A stretch of DNA of 64,000 nucleotides from Siphonodentalium dalli (taxonomy: Eukaryota > Mollusca > Scaphopoda > Gadilida > Siphonodentaliidae): positions 932,001 through 996,000 of the forward strand of contig CP136069.1 in the NCBI GenBank assembly GCA_032622095.1, written 5' to 3'. Made by a program: the position numbers and the translations under genes. Positions 27,001-41,900 of this stretch are shown here, piece after piece. Each line of letters begins with the position of its first letter. Position 1 is the stretch's first letter. The notes beneath the pieces are model-generated. The model did no database searches, had not been told where the DNA came from, and saw only the letters and a program-made list of their open reading frames with translations.

Positions 27001-30000
27001 GATTTAGTCATACAAAGAGTAAAATCCAAGATGGCTGCTGGATGGCTGCTGGCGGCCATGTTTTTTTGCCCGAATAACCCAAAAATGACTCGTTCCCATC
27101 TACATGTCATTGTTAACATCCATGACAAATTTTATGATGGTCTGACTAAAGGTACGACCTGTAGCCCGTGCTAAAGGATTTAGTCATACAAAGAGTAAAA
27201 TCCAAGATGGCTGCTGGCGGCCATGTTTTTTGGCCGAATGACCCCAAAATGACCTGTTCCCATCTACATGTCATTATTAACATTCATGACAAATTTTAAG
27301 ATGATCAGACTAAAGGTACGACCTGTAGCCCGTGCTAAAGGATTTAGTCATACAAAGAGTAAAATCCAAGATGGCTGCTGGCGACCATGTTTTTTGGCCG
27401 AATGACCCCAAAATTACTCGTTCCCATCTACATGTCATTGTTAACTTCCATGACAAATTTTATGATGATAATAAGACTAAAGGTACGACCTGCAGCCCGT
27501 GCTAAAGAATTTAGTCATACAAAGAGTAAAATCCAAGATGGCTGCTGGCGGCCATGTTTTTTGCCCGAATAACCCAAAAATGACTCGTTCCCATCTACAT
27601 GTCATTGTTAACATCCATTACTAATTTTATGATGATCGGACTAAAGGTACGACCTGTAGCCCGTGCTAAAGGATTTAGTCATACAAAGAGTAAAATCAAA
27701 GATGCCTGCTGGCGGCCATGTTTTTTGGCCGAATGACCCCAAAATGACTCGTTCCCATCTACATGTCATTATTAACATTCTTGACAAATTTTATGATGAT
27801 CAGACTAAAAGTACGATCTGTAGCCCGTGCTAAAGAATTTAGTCATACAAAGAGTAAAATCCAAGATGGCTGCTGGCGGCCATGTTTTTTGGCCGAATGA
27901 CCCCAAAATGACCTGTTCCCATCTACATGTCATTATTAACATTCTTGACAAATTTTAAGATGATCAGACTAAAGGTACGACCTGTAGCCCGTGCTAAAGG
28001 ATTTAGTCATACAAAGAGTAAAATCCAAGATGGCTGCTGGCGATCATGTTTTTTGGCCGAATGACCCCAAAATTACTCGTTCCCATCTACATGTCATTGT
28101 TAACATCCATGACAAATTTTATGATAATAATAAGACTAAAGGTACGACCTGCAGCCCGTGCTAAAGAATTTAGTCATACAAAGAGTAAAATCCAAGATGG
28201 CTGCTGGCGGCCATGTTTTTTGCCCGAATAACCCAAAAATGACTCGTTCCCATCTACATGTCATTGTTAACATCCATTACTAATTTTATGATGATCGGAC
28301 TAAAGGTACGACCTGTAGCCCGTGCTAAAGGATTTAGTCATACAAAGAGTAAAATCAAAGATGCCTGCTGGCGGCCATGTTTTTTGGCCGAATGACCCCA
28401 AAATGACTCGTTCCCATCTACATGTCATTATTAACATTCTTGACAAATTTTATGATGATCAGACTAAAAGTACGATCTGTAGCCCGTGCTAAAGAATTTA
28501 GTCATACAAAGAGTAAAATCCAAGATGGCTGCTGGCGGCCATGTTTTTGGGCCAAATGACCCCAAAATGACTCGTTCCCATCTACATGTCAATATTAACA
28601 TCTATGACAAATTTCATGACGATCAGACAAACAGTACGACCTGTAGCCCGTGCTAATGGATTGAATTTTTAAATGCAAAATGGCCACTGGCGGCCATGTT
28701 TTTTGTCCGAATGACCCCAAAATGACTCGTTCCCATCTGCATTCCAATTTCAACAGCCATGACAAATTTTATGATGATCGGACCAAAGGTACGACCTGTA
28801 GCCCGTGCTAAAGGATTTAGTCATACAAAGAGTAAAATCCAAGATGGCTGCTGGATGGCTGCTGGCGGCCATGTTTTTTTGCCCGAATAACCCAAAAATG
28901 ACTCGTTCCCATCTACATGTCATTGTTAACATCCATGACAAATTTTATGATGGTCTGACTAAAGGTACGACCTGTAGCCTGTGCTAAAGGATTTAGTCAT
29001 ACAAAGAGTAAAATCCAAGATGGCTGCTGGCGGCCATGTTTTTTGGCCGAATGACCCCAAAATGACCTGTTCCCATCTACATGTCATTATTAACATTCAT
29101 GACAAATTTTAAGATGATCAGACTAAAGGTACGACCTGTAGCCCGTGCTAAAGGATTTAGTCATACAAAGAGTAAAATCCAAGATGGCTGCTGGCGACCA
29201 TGTTTTTTGGCCGAATGACCCCAAAATTACTCGTTCCCATCTACATGTCATTGTTAACATCCATGACAAATTTTATGATGATAATAAGACTAAAGGTACG
29301 ACCTGCAGCCCGTGCTAAAGAATTTAGTCATACAAAGAGTAAAATCCAAGATGGCTGCTGGCGGCCATGTTTTTTGCCCGAATAACCCAAAAATGACTCG
29401 TTCCCATCTACATGTCATTGTTAACATCCATTACTAATTTTATGATGATCGGACTAAAGGTACGACCTGTAGCCCGTGCTAAAGGATTTAGTCATACAAA
29501 GAGTAAAATCAAAGATGCCTGCTGGCGGCCATGTTTTTTGGCCGAATGACCCCAAAATGACTCGTTCCCATCTACATGTCATTATTAACATTCTTGACAA
29601 ATTTTATGATGATCAGACTAAAAGTATGATCTGTAGCCCGTGCTAAAGAATTTAGTCATACAAAGAGTAAAATCCAAGATGGCTGCTGGCGGCCATGTTT
29701 TTTGGCCGAATGACCCCAAAATGACCTGTTCCCATCTACATGTCATTATTAACATTCTTGACAAATTTTAAGATGATCAGACTAAAGGTACGACCTGTAG
29801 CCCGTGCTAAAGGATTTAGTCATACAAAGAGTAAAATCCAAGATGGCTGCTGGCGACCATGTTTTTTGGCCGAATGACCCCAAAATTACTCGTTCCCATC
29901 TACATGTCATTGTTAACATCCATGACAAATTTTATGATAATAATAAGACTAAAGGTACGACCTGCAGCCCGTGCTAAAGAATTTAGTCATACAAAGAGTA

Positions 30001-30797
30001 AAATCCAAGATGGCTGCTGGCGGCCATGTTTTTTGCCCGAATAACCCAAAAATGACTCGTTCCCATCTACATGTCATTGTTAACATCCATTACTAATTTT
30101 ATGATGATCGTACTAAAGGTACGACCTGTAGCCCGTGCTAAAGGATTTAGTCATACAAAGAGTAAAATCCAAGATGGCTGCTGGCGACCATGTTTTTTGG
30201 CCGAATGACCCCAAAATTACTCGTTCCCATCTACATGTCATTGTTAACATCCATGACAAATTTTATGATGATAATAAGACTAAAGGTACGACCTGCAGCC
30301 CGTGCTAAAGAATTTAGTCATACAAAGAGTAAAATCCAAGATGGCTGCTGGCGGCCATGTTTTTTGCCCGAATAACCCAAAAATGACTCGTTCCCATCTA
30401 CATGTCATTGTTAACATCCATTACTAATTTTATGATGATCGGACTAAAGGTACGACCTGTAGCCCGTGCTAAAGGATTTAGTCATACAAAGAGTAAAATC
30501 AAAGATGCCTGCTGGCGGCCATGTTTTTTGGCCGAATGACCCCAAAATGACTCGTTCCCATCTACATGTCATTATTAACATTCTTGACAAATTTTATGAT
30601 GATCAGACTAAAAGTACGATCTGTAGCCCGTGCTAAAGAATTTAGTCATACAAAGAGTAAAATCCAAGATGGCTGCTGGCGGCCATGTTTTTTGGCCGAA
30701 TGACCCCAAAATGACCTGTTCCCATCTACATGTCATTATTAACATTCTTGACAAATTTTAAGTTGATCAGACTAAAGGTACGACCTGTAGCCCGTGC
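24060..30797 (+). repeat. 6.74 kb tandem duplication, copy 1
   Basis: Monomer starts at 24112, 24920, 25905, 26233, 26992, 27387, 28046, 28805, 29200, 29859 and 30190 recur 6,737-6,738 bp downstream. Rare variants are shared: GATTGGACC (24360/31097), CTGACGGCCATG (near 26719/33456), GTTAACTTCC (27440/34178), GGCGATCATG (near 28039/34777), GATCGTAC (30107/36845) and TTTTAAGTTGATC (30758/37496). Confidence 0.8.
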
Positions 30798-33700
30798 TAA
30801 AGGATTTAGTCATACAAAGAGTAAAATCCAAGATGGCTGCTGGCGACCATGTTTTTTGGCCGAATGACCCCAAAATTACTCGTTCCCATCTACATGTCAT
30901 TGTTAACATCCATGACAAATTTTATGATAATAATAAGACTAAAGGTACGACCTGCAGCCCGTGCTAAAGAATTTAGTCATACAAAGAGTAAAATCCAAGA
31001 TGGCTGCTGGCGGCCATGTTTTTTGCCCGAATAACCCAAAAATGACTCGTTCCCATCTACATGTCATTGTTAACATCCATTACTAATTTTATGATGATTG
31101 GACCAAAGGTACGACCTGTAGCCCGTGCTAAAGGATTTAGTCATACAAAGAGTAAAATCCAAGATGGCTGCTGGCGGCCATGTTATTTGCCCGAATAACC
31201 CAAAAATGACTCGTTCCCATCTACATGTCATTGTTAACATCCATTACTAATTTTATGATGATTGGACTAAAGGTACGACCTGTAGCCCGTGCTAAAGGAT
31301 TTAGTCATACAAAGAGTAAAATCAAAGATGCCTGCTGGCGGCCATGTTTTTTGACCGAATGACCCCAAAATGACTCGTTCCCATCTACATGTCATTATTA
31401 ACATTCTTGACAAATTTTATGATGATCAGACTAAAAGTACGATCTGTAGCCCGTGCTAAAGAATTTAGTCATACAAAGAGTAAAATCCAAGATGGCTGCT
31501 GGCGGCCATGTTTTTGGGCCAAATGACCCCAAAATGACTCGTTCCCATCTACATGTCAATATTAACATCCATGACAAATTTCATGACGATCAGACAAACA
31601 GTACGACCTGTAGCCCGTGCTAATGGATTGAATTTTTAAATGCAAGATGGCCACTGGTGGCCATGTTTTTTGGCCGAATGACCCCAAAATTACTCGTTCC
31701 CATCTACATGTCATTGTTAACATCCACGACAAATTTTATGATGATAATAAGACTAAAGGTACGACCTGCAGCCCGTGCTAAAGAATTTAGTCATACAAAG
31801 AGTAAAATCCAAGATGGCTGCTGGCGCCCATGTTTTTTGCCCGAATAACCCAAAAATGACTCGTTCCCATCTACATGTCATTGTTAACATCCATTACTAA
31901 TTTTATGATGATCGGACTAAAGGTACGACCTGTAGCCCGTGCTAAAGGATTTAGTCATACAAAGAGTAAAATCAAAGATGCCTGCTGGCGGCCATGTTTT
32001 TTGGCCGAATGACCCCAAAATGACTCGTTCCCATCTACATGTCATTATTAACATTCTTGACAAATTTTATGATGATCAGACTAAAAGTACGATCTGTAGC
32101 CCGTGCTAAAGAATTTAGTCATACAAAGAGTAAAATCCAAGATGGCTGCTGGCGGCCATGTTTTTGGGCCAAATGACCCCAAAATGACTCGTTCCCATCT
32201 ACATGTCAATATTAACATCCATGACAAATTTCATGACGATCAGACAAACAGTACGACCTGTAGCCCGTGCTAATGGATTGAATTTTTAAATGCAAGATGG
32301 CCACTGGCGGCCATGTTTTTTGTCTGAATGACCCCAAAATGACTCGTTCCCATCTGCATTCCAATTTCAACAGCCATGACAAATTTTATGATGATCGGAC
32401 CAAAGGTACGACCTGTAGCCCGTGCTAAAGGATTTAGTCATACAAAGAGTAAAATCCAAGATGGCTGCTGGCGGCCATGTTTTTTTGCCCGAATAACCCA
32501 AAAATGACTCGTTCCCATCTACATGTCATTGTTAACATCCATGACAAATTTTATGATGGTCTGACTAAAGGTACGACCTGTAGCCCGTGCTAAAGGATTT
32601 AGTCATACAAAGAGTAAAATCCAAGATGGCTGCTGGCGGCCATGTTTTTTGGCCGAATGACCCCAAAATTACCTGTTCCCATCTACATGTCATTATTAAC
32701 ATTCATGACAAATTTTAAGATGATCAGACTAAAGGTACGATCTGTAGCCCGTGCTAAAGAATTTAGTCATACAAAGAGTAAAATCCAAGATGGCTGCTGG
32801 CGGCCATGTTTTTTGGCCGAATGACCCCAAAATGACCTGTTCCCATCTACATGTCATTATTAACATTCATGACAAATTTTAAGATGATCAGACTAAAGGT
32901 ACGACCTGTAGCCCGTGCTAAAGGATTTAGTCATACAAAGAGTAAAATCCAAGATGGCTGCTGGCGACCATGTTTTTTTGGCCGAATGACCCCAAAATTA
33001 CTCGTTCCCATCTACATGTCATTGTTAACATCCATGACAAATTTTATGATAATAATAAGACTAAAGGTACGACCTGCAGCCCGTGCTAAAGAATTTAGTC
33101 ATACAAAGAGTAAAATCCAAGATGGCTGCTGGCGGCCATGTTTTTTGCCCGAATAACCCAAAAATGACTCGTTCCCATCTACATGTCATTGTTAACATCC
33201 ATTACTAATTTTATGATGATCGGACTAAAGGTACGACCTGTAGCCCGTGCTAAAGGATTTAGTCATACAAAGAGTAAAATCAAAGATGCCTGCTGGCGGC
33301 CATGTTTTTTGGCCGAATGACCCCAAAATGACTCGTTCCCATCTACATGTCATTATTAACATTCTTGACAAATTTTATGATGATCAGACTAAAAGTACGA
33401 TCTGTAGCCCGTGCTAAAGAATTTAGTCATACAAAGAGTAAAATCCAAGATGGCTGCTGACGGCCATGTTTTTGGGCCAAATGACCCCAAAATGACTCGT
33501 TCCCATCTACATGTCAATATTAACATCCATGACAAATTTCATGACGATCAGACAAACAGTACGACCTGTAGCCCGTGCTAATGGATTGAATTTTTAAATG
33601 CAAGATGGCCACTGGCGGCCATGTTTTTTGTCCGAATGACCCCAAAATGACTCGTTCCCATCTGCATTCCAATTTCAACAGCCATGACAAATTTTATGAT

Positions 33701-36700
33701 GATCGGACCAAAGGTACGACCTGTAGCCCGTGCTAAAGGATTTAGTCATACAAAGAGTAAAATCCAAGATGGCTGCTGGATGGCTGCTGGCGGCCATGTT
33801 TTTTTGCCCGAATAACCCAAAAATGACTCGTTCCCATCTACATGTCATTGTTAACATCCATGACAAATTTTATGATGGTCTGACTAAAGGTACGACCTGT
33901 AGCCCGTGCTAAAGGATTTAGTCATACAAAGAGTAAAATCCAAGATGGCTGCTGGCGGCCATGTTTTTTGGCCGAATGACCCCAAAATGACCTGTTCCCA
34001 TCTACATGTCATTATTAACATTCATGACAAATTTTAAGATGATCAGACTAAAGGTACGACCTGTAGCCCGTGCTAAAGGATTTAGTCATACAAAGAGTAA
34101 AATCCAAGATGGCTGCTGGCGACCATGTTTTTTGGCCGAATGACCCCAAAATTACTCGTTCCCATCTACATGTCATTGTTAACTTCCATGACAAATTTTA
34201 TGATGATAATAAGACTAAAGGTACGACCTGCAGCCCGTGCTAAAGAATTTAGTCATACAAAGAGTAAAATCCAAGATGGCTGCTGGCGGCCATGTTTTTT
34301 GCCCGAATAACCCAAAAATGACTCGTTCCCATCTACATGTCATTGTTAACATCCATTACTAATTTTATGATGATCGGACTAAAGGTACGACCTGTAGCCC
34401 GTGCTAAAGGATTTAGTCATACAAAGAGTAAAATCAAAGATGCCTGCTGGCGGCCATGTTTTTTGGCCGAATGACCCCAAAATGACTCGTTCCCATCTAC
34501 ATGTCATTATTAACATTCTTGACAAATTTTATGATGATCAGACTAAAAGTACGATCTGTAGCCCGTGCTAAAGAATTTAGTCATACAAAGAGTAAAATCC
34601 AAGATGGCTGCTGGCGGCCATGTTTTTTGGCCGAATGACCCCAAAATGACCTGTTCCCATCTACATGTCATTATTAACATTCTTGACAAATTTTAAGATG
34701 ATCAGACTAAAGGTACGACCTGTAGCCCGTGCTAAAGGATTTAGTCATACAAAGAGTAAAATCCAAGATGGCTGCTGGCGATCATGTTTTTTGGCCGAAT
34801 GACCCCAAAATTACTCGTTCCCATCTACATGTCATTGTTAACATCCATGACAAATTTTATGATAATAATAAGACTAAAGGTACGACCTGCAGCCCGTGCT
34901 AAAGAATTTAGTCATACAAAGAGTAAAATCCAAGATGGCTGCTGGCGGCCATGTTTTTTGCCCGAATAACCCAAAAATGACTCGTTCCCATCTACATGTC
35001 ATTGTTAACATCCATTACTAATTTTATGATGATCGGACTAAAGGTACGACCTGTAGCCCGTGCTAAAGGATTTAGTCATACAAAGAGTAAAATCAAAGAT
35101 GCCTGCTGGCGGCCATGTTTTTTGGCCGAATGACCCCAAAATGACTCGTTCCCATCTACATGTCATTATTAACATTCTTGACAAATTTTATGATGATCAG
35201 ACTAAAAGTACGATCTGTAGCCCGTGCTAAAGAATTTAGTCATACAAAGAGTAAAATCCAAGATGGCTGCTGGCGGCCATGTTTTTGGGCCAAATGACCC
35301 CAAAATGACTCGTTCCCATCTACATGTCAATATTAACATCTATGACAAATTTCATGACGATCAGACAAACAGTACGACCTGTAGCCCGTGCTAATGGATT
35401 GAATTTTTAAATGCAAAATGGCCACTGGCGGCCATGTTTTTTGTCCGAATGACCCCAAAATGACTCGTTCCCATCTGCATTCCAATTTCAACAGCCATGA
35501 CAAATTTTATGATGATCGGACCAAAGGTACGACCTGTAGCCCGTGCTAAAGGATTTAGTCATACAAAGAGTAAAATCCAAGATGGCTGCTGGATGGCTGC
35601 TGGCGGCCATGTTTTTTTGCCCGAATAACCCAAAAATGACTCGTTCCCATCTACATGTCATTGTTAACATCCATGACAAATTTTATGATGGTCTGACTAA
35701 AGGTACGACCTGTAGCCTGTGCTAAAGGATTTAGTCATACAAAGAGTAAAATCCAAGATGGCTGCTGGCGGCCATGTTTTTTGGCCGAATGACCCCAAAA
35801 TGACCTGTTCCCATCTACATGTCATTATTAACATTCATGACAAATTTTAAGATGATCAGACTAAAGGTACGACCTGTAGCCCGTGCTAAAGGATTTAGTC
35901 ATACAAAGAGTAAAATCCAAGATGGCTGCTGGCGACCATGTTTTTTGGCCGAATGACCCCAAAATTACTCGTTCCCATCTACATGTCATTGTTAACATCC
36001 ATGACAAATTTTATGATGATAATAAGACTAAAGGTACGACCTGCAGCCCGTGCTAAAGAATTTAGTCATACAAAGAGTAAAATCCAAGATGGCTGCTGGC
36101 GGCCATGTTTTTTGCCCGAATAACCCAAAAATGACTCGTTCCCATCTACATGTCATTGTTAACATCCATTACTAATTTTATGATGATCGGACTAAAGGTA
36201 CGACCTGTAGCCCGTGCTAAAGGATTTAGTCATACAAAGAGTAAAATCAAAGATGCCTGCTGGCGGCCATGTTTTTTGGCCGAATGACCCCAAAATGACT
36301 CGTTCCCATCTACATGTCATTATTAACATTCTTGACAAATTTTATGATGATCAGACTAAAAGTACGATCTGTAGCCCGTGCTAAAGAATTTAGTCATACA
36401 AAGAGTAAAATCCAAGATGGCTGCTGGCGGCCATGTTTTTTGGCCGAATGACCCCAAAATGACCTGTTCCCATCTACATGTCATTATTAACATTCTTGAC
36501 AAATTTTAAGATGATCAGACTAAAGGTACGACCTGTAGCCCGTGCTAAAGGATTTAGTCATACAAAGAGTAAAATCCAAGATGGCTGCTGGCGACCATGT
36601 TTTTTGGCCGAATGACCCCAAAATTACTCGTTCCCATCTACATGTCATTGTTAACATCCATGACAAATTTTATGATAATAATAAGACTAAAGGTACGACC

Positions 36701-37535
36701 TGCAGCCCGTGCTAAAGAATTTAGTCATACAAAGAGTAAAATCCAAGATGGCTGCTGGCGGCCATGTTTTTTGCCCGAATAACCCAAAAATGACTCGTTC
36801 CCATCTACATGTCATTGTTAACATCCATTACTAATTTTATGATGATCGTACTAAAGGTACGACCTGTAGCCCGTGCTAAAGGATTTAGTCATACAAAGAG
36901 TAAAATCCAAGATGGCTGCTGGCGACCATGTTTTTTGGCCGAATGACCCCAAAATTACTCGTTCCCATCTACATGTCATTGTTAACATCCATGACAAATT
37001 TTATGATGATAATAAGACTAAAGGTACGACCTGCAGCCCGTGCTAAAGAATTTAGTCATACAAAGAGTAAAATCCAAGATGGCTGCTGGCGGCCATGTTT
37101 TTTGCCCGAATAACCCAAAAATGACTCGTTCCCATCTACATGTCATTGTTAACATCCATTACTAATTTTATGATGATCGGACTAAAGGTACGACCTGTAG
37201 CCCGTGCTAAAGGATTTAGTCATACAAAGAGTAAAATCAAAGATGCCTGCTGGCGGCCATGTTTTTTGGCCGAATGACCCCAAAATGACTCGTTCCCATC
37301 TACATGTCATTATTAACATTCTTGACAAATTTTATGATGATCAGACTAAAAGTACGATCTGTAGCCCGTGCTAAAGAATTTAGTCATACAAAGAGTAAAA
37401 TCCAAGATGGCTGCTGGCGGCCATGTTTTTTGGCCGAATGACCCCAAAATGACCAGTTCCCATCTACATGTCATTATTAACATTCTTGACAAATTTTAAG
37501 TTGATCAGACTAAAGGTACGACCTGTAGCCCGTGC
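30798..37535 (+). repeat. 6.74 kb tandem duplication, copy 2
   Basis: Head-to-tail partner of 24060-30797. The offset rises from 6,737 to 6,738 at one extra T in the T-run near 32970. That extra base joins two frames into a 101-codon open frame (32851-33156), which shows how meaningless the open frames in this array are. Confidence 0.8.
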
Positions 37536-38907
37536 TAAAGGATTTAGTCATACAAAGAGTAAAATCCAAGATGGCTGCTGGCGACCATGTTTTTTGGCCG
37601 AATGACCCCAAAATTACTCGTTCCCATCTACATGTCATTGTTAACATCCATGACAAATTTTATGATAATAATAAGACTAAAGGTACGACCTGCAGCCCGT
37701 GCTAAAGAATTTAGTCATACAAAGAGTAAAATCCAAGATGGCTGCTGGCGGCCATGTTTTTTGCCCGAATAACCCAAAAATGACTCGTTCCCATCTACAT
37801 GTCATTGTTAACATCCATTACTAATTTTATGATGATCGTACTAAAGGTACGACCTGTAGCCCGTGCTAAAGGATTTAGTCATACAAAGAGTAAAATCCAA
37901 GATGGCTGCTGGCGACCATGTTTTTTGGCCGAATGACCCCAAAATTACTCGTTCCCATCTACATGTCATTGTTAACATCCATGACAAATTTTATGATGAT
38001 AATAAGACTAAAGGTACGACCTGCAGCCCGTGCTAAAGAATTTAGTCATACAAAGAGTAAAATCCAAGATGGCTGCTGGCGGCCATGTTTTTTGCCCGAA
38101 TAACCCAAAAATGACTCGTTCCCATCTACATGTCATTGTTAACATCCATTACTAATTTTATGATGATCGGACTAAAGGTACGACCTGTAGCCCGTGCTAA
38201 AGGATTTAGTCATACAAAGAGTAAAATCAAAGATGCCTGCTGGCGGCCATGTTTTTTGGCCGAATGACCCCAAAATGACTCGTTCCCATCTACATGTCAT
38301 TATTAACATTCTTGACAAATTTTATGATGATCAGACTAAAAGTACGATCTGTAGCCCGTGCTAAAGAATTTAGTCATACAAAGAGTAAAATCCAAGATGG
38401 CTGCTGGCGGCCATGTTTTTTGGCCGAATGACCCCAAAATGACCTGTTCCCATCTACATGTCATTATTAACATTCTTGACAAATTTTAAGATGATCAGAC
38501 TAAAGGTACGACCTGTAGCCCGTGCTAAAGGATTTAGTCATACAAAGAGTAAAATCCAAGATGGCTGCTGGCGACCATGTTTTTTGGCCGAATGACCCCA
38601 AAATTACTCGTTCCCATCTACATGTCATTGTTAACATCCATGACAAATTTTATGATAATAATAAGACTAAAGGTACGACCTGCAGCCCGTGCTAAAGAAT
38701 TTAGTCATACAAAGAGTAAAATCAAAGATGCCTGCTGGCGGCCATGTTTTTTGGCCGAATGACCCCAAAATGACTCGTTCCCATCTACATGTCATTATTA
38801 ACATTCTTGACAAATTTTATGATGATCAGACTAAAAGTACGATCTGTAGCCCGTGCTAAAGAATTTAGTCATACAAAGAGTAAAATCCAAGATGGCTGCT
38901 GGCGGCC
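35938..38907 (+). repeat. Three consecutive 990 bp six-monomer repeats
   Basis: The a-type monomer with GATGATAATAAGAC occurs at 35938, 36928 and 37918, exactly 990 bp apart. The order within each is a, b, c, g-like, a with GATAATAATAAGAC, b. The same 990 bp step occurs at 29200 to 30190. This is a locally amplified six-mer higher-order repeat. Confidence 0.7.
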
Positions 38908-41900
38908 ATGTTTTTTGGCCGAATGACCCCAAAATGACCTGTTCCCATCTACATGTCATTATTAACATTCTTGACAAATTTTAAGATGATCAGACTAAAG
39001 GTACGACCTGTAGCCCGTGCTAAAGGATTTAGTCATACAAAGAGTAAAATCCAAGATGGCTGCTGGCGACCATGTTTTTTGGCCGAATGACCCCAAAATT
39101 ACTCGTTCCCATCTACATGTCATTGTTAACATCCATGACAAATTTTATGATAATAATAAGACTAAAGGTACGACCTGCAGCCCGTGCTAAAGAATTTAGT
39201 CATACAAAGAGTAAAATCCAAGATGGCTGCTGGCGGCCATGTTTTTTGCCCGAATAACCCAAAAATGACTCGTTCCCATCTACATGTCATTGTTAACATC
39301 CATTACTAATTTTATGATGATCGTACTAAAGGTACGACCTGTAGCCCGTGCTAAAGGATTTAGTCATACAAAGAGTAAAATCCAAGATGGCTGCTGGCGA
39401 CCATGTTTTTTGGCCGAATGACCCCAAAATTACTCGTTCCCATCTACATGTCATTGTTAACATCCATGACAAATTTTATGATGATAATAAGACTAAAGGT
39501 ACGACCTGCAGCCCGTGCTAAAGAATTTAGTCATACAAAGAGTAAAATCCAAGATGGCTGCTGGCGGCCATGTTTTTTGCCCGAATAACCCAAAAATGAC
39601 TCGTTCCCATCTACATGTCATTGTTAACATCCATTACTAATTTTATGATGATCGGACTAAAGGTACGACCTGTAGCCCGTGCTAAAGGATTTAGTCATAC
39701 AAAGAGTAAAATCAAAGATGCCTGCTGGCGGCCATGTTTTTTGGCCGAATGACCCCAAAATGACTCGTTCCCATCTACATGTCATTATTAACATTCTTGA
39801 CAAATTTTATGATGATCAGACTAAAAGTACGATCTGTAGCCCGTGCTAAAGAATTTAGTCATACAAAGAGTAAAATCCAAGATGGCTGCTGGCGGCCATG
39901 TTTTTTGGCCGAATGACCCCAAAATGACCTGTTCCCATCTACATGTCATTATTAACATTCTTGACAAATTTTAAGATGATCAGACTAAAGGTACGACCTG
40001 TAGCCCGTGCTAAAGGATTTAGTCATACAAAGAGTAAAATCCAAGATGGCTGCTGGCGACCATGTTTTTTGGCCGAATGACCCCAAAATTACTCGTTCCC
40101 ATCTACATGTCATTGTTAACATCCATGACAAATTTTATGATAATAATAAGACTAAAGGTACGACCTGCAGCCCGTGCTAAAGAATTTAGTCATACAAAGA
40201 GTAAAATCCAAGATGGCTGCTGGCGGCCATGTTTTTTGCCCGAATAACCCAAAAATGACTCGTTCCCATCTACATGTCATTGTTAACATCCATTACTAAT
40301 TTTATGATGATCGTACTAAAGGTACGACCTGTAGCCCGTGCTAAAGGATTTAGTCATACAAAGAGTAAAATCAAAGATGCCTGCTGGCGGCCATGTTTTT
40401 TGGCCGAATGACCCCAAAATGACTCGTTCCCATCTACATGTCATTATTAACATTCTTGACAAATTTTATGATGATCAGACTAAAAGTACGATCTGTAGCC
40501 CGTGCTAAAGAATTTAGTCATACAAAGAGTAAAATCCAAGATGGCTGCTGGCGGCCATGTTTTTGGGCCAAATGACCCCAAAATGACTCGTTCCCATCTA
40601 CATGTCAATATTAACATCTATGACAAATTTCATGACGATCAGACAAACAGTACGACCTGTAGCCCGTGCTAATAGATTGAATTTTTAAATGCAAAATGGC
40701 CACTGGCGGCCATGTTTTTTGTCCGAATGACCCCAAAATGACTCGTTCCCATCTGCATTCCAATTTCAACAGCCATGACAAATTTTATGATGATCGGACC
40801 AAAGGTACGACCTGTAGCCCGTGCTAAAGGATTTAGTCATACAAAGAGTAAAATCCAAGATGGCTGCTGGCGGCCATGTTATTTGCCCGAATAACCCAAA
40901 AATGACTCGTTCCCATCTACATGTCATTGTTAACATCCATTACTAATTTTATGATGATTGGACTAAAGGTACGACCTGTAGCCCGTGCTAAAGGATTTAG
41001 TCATACAAAGAGTAAAATCAAAGATGCCTGCTGGCGGCCATGTTTTTTGACCGAATGACCCCAAAATGACTCGTTTCCATCTACATGTCATTATTAACAT
41101 TTTTGACAAATTTTATGATGATCAGACTAAAAGTACGATCTGTAGCCCGTGCTAAAGAATTTAGTCATACAAAGAGTAAATTCCAAGATGGCTGCTGGCG
41201 GCCATGTTTTTGGGCCAAATGACCCCAAAATGACTCGTTCCCATCTACATGTAAATATTAACATCCATGACAAATTTCATGACGATCAGACAAACAGTAC
41301 GACCTGTAGCCCGTGCTAATGGATTGAATTTTTAAATGCAAGATGGCCACTGGCGGCCATGTTTTTTGTCCGAATGACCCCAAAATGACTCGTTCCCATC
41401 TGCATTCCAATTTCAACAGCCATGACAAATTTTATGATGATCGGACCAAAGGTACGACCTGTAGCCCGTGCTAAAGGATTTAGTCATACAAAGAGTAAAA
41501 TCCAAGATGGCTGCTGGATGGCTGCTGGCGGCCATGTTTTTTTGCCCGAATAACCCAAAAATGACTCGTTCCCATCTACATGTCATTGTTAACATCCATG
41601 ACAAATTTTATGATGGTCTGACTAAAGGTACGACCTGTAGCCTGTGCTAAAGGATTTAGTCATACAAAGAGTAAAATCCAAGATGGCTGCTGGCGGCCAT
41701 GTTTTTTGGCCGAATGACCCCAAAATGACCTGTTCCCATCTACATGTCATTATTAACATTCATGACAAATTTTAAGATGATCAGACTAAAGGTACGACCT
41801 GTAGCCCGTGCTAAAGGATTTAGTCATACAAAGAGTAAAATCCAAGATGGCTGCTGGCGACCATGTTTTTTGGCCGAATGACCCCAAAATTACTCGTTCC

